Assembly (NCBI GenBank): GCA_023935145.1
Contig: CM043698.1
Span: 142,952,001-143,016,000 of the forward strand
DNA: 64,000 nucleotides
Direction of reading: 5' to 3'
Origin: Bretschneidera sinensis
Taxonomy: Eukaryota; Streptophyta; Magnoliopsida; Brassicales; Akaniaceae
Below, in pieces: positions 61,001 to 64,000 of the stretch (positions are counted from its first letter, which is position 1; every line of letters starts with the position of its first letter). The notes beneath the pieces are model-generated. The model searched no databases. It was not told the origin of the DNA and saw nothing but the letters and a program-made list of their open reading frames with translations. The translations under genes and the position numbers were made by a program.

Positions 61001-62291
61001 ATTACCCTATAATTAACTCCATGGGACAATTCAAACAGTGAGAAATATTACCTATTCATAGATTCATAGTTATAAGCACGATTTTTTGATAATTAAAATG
61101 TATAAATAGAAAGAAAAGCGCACCAAGGGGGTGCTACCCAAGTACAAGGCCATAGTTATAAACACAATAGACGAACGAAAAGGGAATAATTGTAGTGATC
61201 CGTCATAAAATATATGCAATTCAATATTGAATAAATGAATATGACATTAGATGTTTGAATAGCCAAAAAGGAGATTACTGAAGAAAAATATGGCATCACT
61301 AAAACGACAAACTGGTTCAAGTAGATTATAAGATGACAACTACATACTTTATTGACAACTAATTAGGTGCTTTGTGTTTCATTCACCTTAATGCACTTCT
61401 TACTAACAATGGATCCATTAAATCATTACTAATGATGTTATTCACATTTTCAAAAATTTTATCAACACAAACTATTGCACATGAAGTATAACTTCCTACT
61501 CTGTTGCTATATATATATCTACTTATAATGCCAAACAACTAATAGAACCATAAAAAGGAAAACCAGTATAATATCTCCAGCAATTTTTTGCTTTAGATGA
61601 AACAACTGAGCCGTGCAACTTCTAAAAGAGACATAATAACTGCATAAATGTACAAACCTAAAAATTCCTCCGATAAAATCCACCAATATGAAGATAGTAA
61701 AAGTACAATAAGTCTATCTAGAAAAAAAAAAATTGTGCAAAGAAAAGGTTCATACAGACTCACAAACGCATGACATTTATCACGTCAATATTAAGGCATA
61801 TTTATTACAAGTTTATTCTCAATTTCAAAACAGTAAAATAAATTATTTTAATAGATATTGAACCAATATGCACCCATTAGAAATATTGAAACAATCCGAA
61901 CAATAAAAATATGAGATATCAAAACAAAAAAAAATTGAAAACCACATAATTAAATTTCTTTGGAAAAAAAATTGTAGATCATAATCATCGTTGTGAGGCT
62001 TGCCTTCTTTTAGAAGGAACATAAGATAATTAAACTTTTGCTATCTTATTATACATAAAAAAGGAATCGTTCAGGGGTAAAAATAATCATCAAAAGCAAG
62101 ATAACATAAATTACATCGAAAATAGAATGAGAGAGAAATAAAAACAAGTAAAATGCTTACGTGCATCGATCACAGATCATGGCATAACCTCCACTAGTCC
62201 GCCAGCCTTGTCTGTGTTCAATAGAGAAACAGTGGCAATAAAAACAGGTCGAGCCCATTGGTGATGAGGAGGTTGAAGAAGAAGCATCCAT
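48939..62291 (-). CDS. G3, VAL-like PHD-B3 protein, 271 aa, intact frame
   Basis: Best preserved copy. Six exons join in frame: 62291-62161, 51226-51145, 50972-50795, 49968-49805, 49580-49406 and 49024-48939 (131+82+178+164+175+86 = 816 nt). All borders are GT/AG. Residues ~16-130 form a PHD-like Cys/His finger (CFYC, CDRC, FC...H, HCGC, CMEC) as in VAL/HSI2 repressors. Residues ~180-265 form a B3 domain (FNKILTATD, LIPKKHAE, LEWLFNYYS, YNLEGLRGYM, VTFYRKEPEGKLVIG). Known VAL proteins are about 700-900 aa with EAR and CW domains after B3. Here the frame stops right after B3, so those are absent. By family knowledge it would be a nuclear RY-element (CATGCA) binding protein; without EAR/CW it may be a weak repressor or competitor. 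Oddities: VTFEK in exon 2 replaces a Cys ligand with Phe, and intron 1 is ~11 kb with copia E5 inside. Confidence 0.8.
49406..49580 (-). CDS. G3 exon 5
   Basis: Acceptor AATGCAG, donor GTAATT. Encodes AFFPKISAGKRIPIRVHDTT, GLEWLF and YNLEGLRGYM to GDK. The usual VAL FRFWPNNNSRMYVLEG region is diverged to YYSQPLNCSKTYNLEG, which may alter DNA contacts. Confidence 0.85.
49805..49968 (-). CDS. G3 exon 4
   Basis: Acceptor TTGCAG, donor GTAAGC. Encodes a Ser/Pro/Glu linker then FNKILTATDSDPRTGRMLIP and KKHAE, the start of B3. Confidence 0.85.
50795..50972 (-). CDS. G3 exon 3
   Basis: Acceptor CCCAG, donor GTAATC. Encodes AIHCGCIMSRYTHIILDVGG, IECMEC and a polar linker. Second half of the PHD-like finger. 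Confidence 0.85.
51145..51226 (-). CDS. G3 exon 2
   Basis: Acceptor TTCAG, donor GTATCT. Encodes SAYEEGRFCIIFHLNDDGWR and NCVTFEK. G1 and G2 have TCEK; here TGC is TTC. Confidence 0.85.
51227..53695. other. Intron 1 of G3, distal part
   Basis: Non-coding, colinear with 19264-21795 and 40147-42343. Ends at the E5 target duplication CCTTC (53691-53695). No gene seen. Confidence 0.75.
51665..51757. repeat. RY-bearing minisatellite, G3 copy
   Basis: Contracted version (93 bp) with one clear TGCATG, against about four in the G1 and G2 copies. Confidence 0.75.
53696..54605 (-). repeat. 3' LTR of E5
   Basis: 910 bp. On the minus strand it is preceded by the purine tract AAAAGTAGAGA (54607-54617). 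Confidence 0.95.
54687..54905 (-). pseudogene. E5 polyprotein tail after stop
   Basis: Continuation of the polyprotein (DSQSAGHLWRYLVFHEGTEH to LELHRIGVG) separated from the main frame by a TAG. E2 reads through here (TLDNQSAGHFW), while E1 carries the same stop. Confidence 0.75.
54909..57986 (-). CDS. E5 gag-protease-integrase polyprotein, 1025 aa, RT core deleted
   Basis: Retrotransposon polyprotein. Residues 1-230: gag, with three GYYRDRGRGES repeats (~149-208) and a CCHC knuckle (~214-227). Protease site DTGC at 276-279. Integrase zinc motif H407, H412, C438, C441 and catalytic D468, D531, E567. From ~800 the RT N-terminal part is present (NFWELVKIP, AKLVANGF, TFSPRHK), then it jumps directly to ILTYDIDGLLVW, where YVDD should be, and to LSEEFERKDLSLAQKILGM. 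About 110 residues with the DVKTAFLHG-type palm motif are missing, and the RNase H catalytic region is missing too. Gag also jumps from ELQDNLD to AKK. All jumps are in frame and shared with E1 and E2. It cannot reverse-transcribe by itself. Confidence 0.92.
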   Translation of the reverse strand: MASNFCVEKFDGKGDFALWKRKIKVVLMQQKVDLAIGEDDAFPASVTEDQRTEMKKMAYSTIFLHMSDNVTRECGDSEDPAALWKKLDELFLAKTLPHKRYLRKRIFAFKFDPKKELQDNLDAKKWSASSGKGLFFKRRLATWYGSNHGYYQDRGRGESHGRVHSSMHGYYRDRGRGESLRRVHNSMHGYYRDRGRRESHGRMHSELRFGEKSCYYCHKEGHVKKDCKKMTRDRGGSHTKNGEASVAKPEQQDDDVLVVCSSVSKGQEGSGKWILDTGCTHHMSPHKEWFKNFKKINDGRVFLGNDNSCQVRGIGDIQLRMFDGVTRLLEIVRYVPDLKGNSISLGQLDSMGYTCKIEGGKIKVAKGSLVVIKATRNDGLYEMIGETETNDQAASLMAELDNAALWHTRLGHMSEKGLQVLSKEGLLGGDEVEKLDFCESCVFGQQHRVSFNTGVHKSKGILDYIHADLWGPARTPTQGGNIYFLSLIDDYSRKVWVYLVKNKLDALNKLVVWKGLVETQMGRVVKGIRTDNGLEIFNQELDQFCRLNGILRHRTVVETPQQNGVAELMNKTFMEKVRCMLDGSGLPKYFWGEAVATAAYLINRSPSRIVFQKTLMEMWSGKPPELDNLRTFGCAAYALQKEDKLSPGSRKYVFLGYGEGAKGYRLWSLEKEGFKLIISRDVVFNELLFPYLEKTNPAGASEQTDSEIVEHSIKGDSVQVEQMSQEGSDQVEPLDDCQAQETQEEAEQEEDAAASQMDFQLIRDRERRLVGPPSRCGFADAADATAPWTEGEMSEQETYMDAMECKDSSKWQLAMEEEIDSLRKNNFWELVKIPGNQKVVECKCTYKIKEGCPPRDEVQNKAKLVANGFTRREDIGFTETFSPRHKVEKMVSILTYDIDGLLVWNSRKRMERFTSQLSEEFERKDLSLAQKILGMRRIIRERKRNRSSVSWAMDVFSKCVSNPGKERCLGMKWLLRYMEAQWQPVVALITTRADCIAATEAIKEAMGCKGLLDEWEVLKEQVVVF
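57366..57545 (-). repeat. Triple 60-bp repeat in E5 gag
   Basis: Same three 60-bp units as in E2 and E1, encoding Arg/Gly/Tyr-rich repeats. Confidence 0.88.
58216..58269 (-). other. Triplicated primer-binding site of E5
   Basis: GCTCTGATACCA at 58258-58269, GCTATGATACCA at 58237-58248 and GCTCTGATACCA at 58216-58227, spaced 21 bp. The LTR-proximal copy and the distal copy are perfect for the initiator-Met primer; the middle has one mismatch. Confidence 0.87.
58271..59180 (-). repeat. 5' LTR of E5
   Basis: 910 bp, differing from 53696-54605 at about 15 positions by eye (~1.7%). Confidence 0.95.
59181..62160. other. Intron 1 of G3, proximal part
   Basis: Non-coding, nearly identical to 4957-7937. 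No gene seen. Confidence 0.8.
62161..62291 (-). CDS. G3 exon 1
   Basis: ATG at 62291, chosen because it opens the frame conserved in G0 and G2 and follows a leader. Encodes MDASSSTSSSPMGSTCFYCH, then GWRTSGGYAMICDRC. Donor GTAAGC. 131 nt, phase 2, fitting the exon 2 acceptor. Confidence 0.85.
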
Positions 62292-63550
62292 TGAATAAAC
62301 CTAAAAAACTGAAAATAGGCTTTCGTTTTTTTTTTCTTCTCTTTTGTTCTCTTTCTCTGTGTGGTAGTGAATACTGAATACTAAGAAACCTGTGCAGATA
62401 GAGAGAAAGAAGCGGATAGTGAGAGATAGAGAGAAGTGCCTATTTGGTATAAAGTGCTTTGATAGAGACATAATGAGAAGGAAAAAGATGGTCAATTTTG
62501 CAATCATGACAGCAATCAAGGTCCACTGAACCAAGAGGATAAGTTGAGAAGAATTTCAAACTATTTAAGAAACATTTTTTTAATTTCCAAATTAGATGAT
62601 TGGATTTTTGAGAATGTGAAATCACACGGTTAGGATTCATTTGGTAAGGGAAGTCCAAATTAGCAGAATTGCCAAATATGAAAATTCAAATTGGTTTTTT
62701 GATTAACATGAAACAATATGAGTATCAAGTGGGCAATTTGCCACTTTTGTAAATAGTCAATCTGGGCTACTAGATGATTGGGGTTATTGAAGTTAGTTGG
62801 CAGATGGTCAATTTGCTCTTTTAAAATGAAAAAATAGAAAAATCAGATGAGGTCCGTGAATTTTAATATAAAATCAAATCAACAAACATCAAAATTTAAG
62901 GTAAAAATAATTTAAGTAATAATTGCATACCCAATCCAAACATCCAGAAAAACTTCCTGCAAAACTGAATTATAATTGTATGAAAACTTGTGTGGTAATT
63001 ACCATTTAAATTTTTAGAGTGTTCAAAGCGAGTGTTTAAATAGCACTACTCAAACAATTTAAAGAGAACAACTATTAGTTGTTGGTTGCATAATCACGTG
63101 ATAAACTCTTAATAATTACTAGAATTCACTTTGTTTAAATAAAGAAACACAATTAAAATAACATATGTTTTAACCTAGCTAATGCATGCATAATTTAATA
63201 TGAGTAATTCCATAAACTCATATCTTAAACGAGTAATTCGGTAGCAAGTACTCACTACTTAAACATTTGAATTTTCTAAATATATTTTGTTACTTAGTTG
63301 GATTTTTTGTTTCATTTTATTGAATTATTAATGATGTTATCCATTAATTTTAATTTCTCTTAATTATATCCTAAAATTTGATTGTTTAACTTTTAAATAG
63401 TTCAAAAATTATTTGATAACATTTTTTAATTGTTAAAGATTGATTATTTTATTCGAATATAAAATATTAGATTAATTTTTTTTATTGCTTTGACATACAC
63501 AATAAATATTTTATCAGTTTTAGAACATTTAAAGAGCAATTTACAAAGAT
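62292..63550. promoter_or_regulatory. Upstream region of G3
   Basis: TATA-like TTTATACC on the minus strand near 62448-62455, about 160 bp before the ATG, and a CT-rich leader. The rest is AT-rich spacer like 8069-9380. The promoter call rests on position and conservation only. Confidence 0.4.
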
Positions 63551-64000
63551 AATGTTCCAACTTCTGAAAATCTTCGTTTTTTTCTACTTTTCTCTCTTTT
63601 GTTTTCTGCCATTTTTCCTTCAATTTTTGTTAGAGACACTAATTCAACTTTTACGAGAAAAATCATGATACTATTGAATGCAAATGTTCCAACTTATGAA
63701 AATCTTCTTAATATTTACTATTTTCAGCTAGTAATTCTAATTATGTTGATTAATAAGAGCCATTAATTCTATAATCTTAGGAGTTATTAATATTCAATGT
63801 AGAACACATATTCCGTCAATTGAATATCTAATATTATGAAAAATGTGAAGAAAGAATTAAAATTAATATTACAGGGTTGAAAACAAAAGATTTTAATGAT
63901 TGAAGAACCAAAACACTGCTGGAGCCTTTGGACACCCTAATTTTTGAGTAAAACCTTTTGTGTTCAACTACATATGGAGACATTTTGGTATTAGAGACAT
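63551..64000. mobile_element. Damaged third copy of the ~872-bp TIR element
   Basis: Matches the interior of 9386-10257, but the left TIR and about 190 bp are deleted. The join carries about 20 bases (CCAACTTCTGAAAATCTTC) that also occur ~130 bp further on at 63689. It runs past the window end. Confidence 0.6.

Overview
The window is nuclear DNA of a flowering plant. The evidence is AT-rich introns with GT-AG borders, Ty1/copia and Ty3/gypsy LTR retrotransposons primed by initiator-Met tRNA, a CC-NBS-LRR type leucine-rich-repeat remnant, and a plant-specific VAL/HSI2-type B3 gene family. A woody rosid would fit, but nothing here fixes the species.

The backbone is a tandem array, on the minus strand, of four copies (called G0 to G3) of a short VAL-like gene. 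The ancestral gene has six coding exons: exon 1 with CxxC, exons 2-3 completing a PHD-like zinc finger, and three exons for a B3 DNA-binding domain, with a stop directly after B3. Intron 1 is very long. G3 (62291 down to 48939) still reads as a complete 816-nt CDS of 271 aa. G2 (44888 to 39715) keeps exons 1-3 but lost its B3 exons. G1 (19263 to 11722) has B3 and PHD exons but no exon 1, broken splice sites, a nonsense codon and a copia element inside exon 2. G0 is seen only as exon 1 (8068-7938), with a premature stop.

Region by region: 1-4956 is copia element E1 (minus) in intron 1 of G0; 4957-11721 is G0 intron 1, exon 1 and spacer; 11722-23525 is G1 with copia E2 (plus, 13956-19217). 23526-39490 is about 16 kb of unrelated DNA that replaces about 6.7 kb of the array. 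It holds a decayed copia (E3), a TIR-like element, an NBS-LRR pseudogene, a tRNA-Phe-like gene, gypsy element E4 (33286-38145, TSD ATTTC) and exons of an unidentified gene. 39491-48938 is G2 and spacer; 48939-62291 is G3 with copia E5 (53696-59180, TSD CCTTC) in intron 1; 62292-64000 is upstream sequence.

E1, E2 and E5 belong to one copia family that keeps gag, protease and integrase but carries shared in-frame deletions removing the reverse transcriptase core and RNase H. It therefore looks non-autonomous and mobilised in trans. E1 and E5 also carry a tandemly triplicated primer-binding site. They occupy the same target site and share LTR-specific differences, so they descend from one insertion copied with the host segment: 1 to about 9980 is a near copy of about 54226 to 64000.
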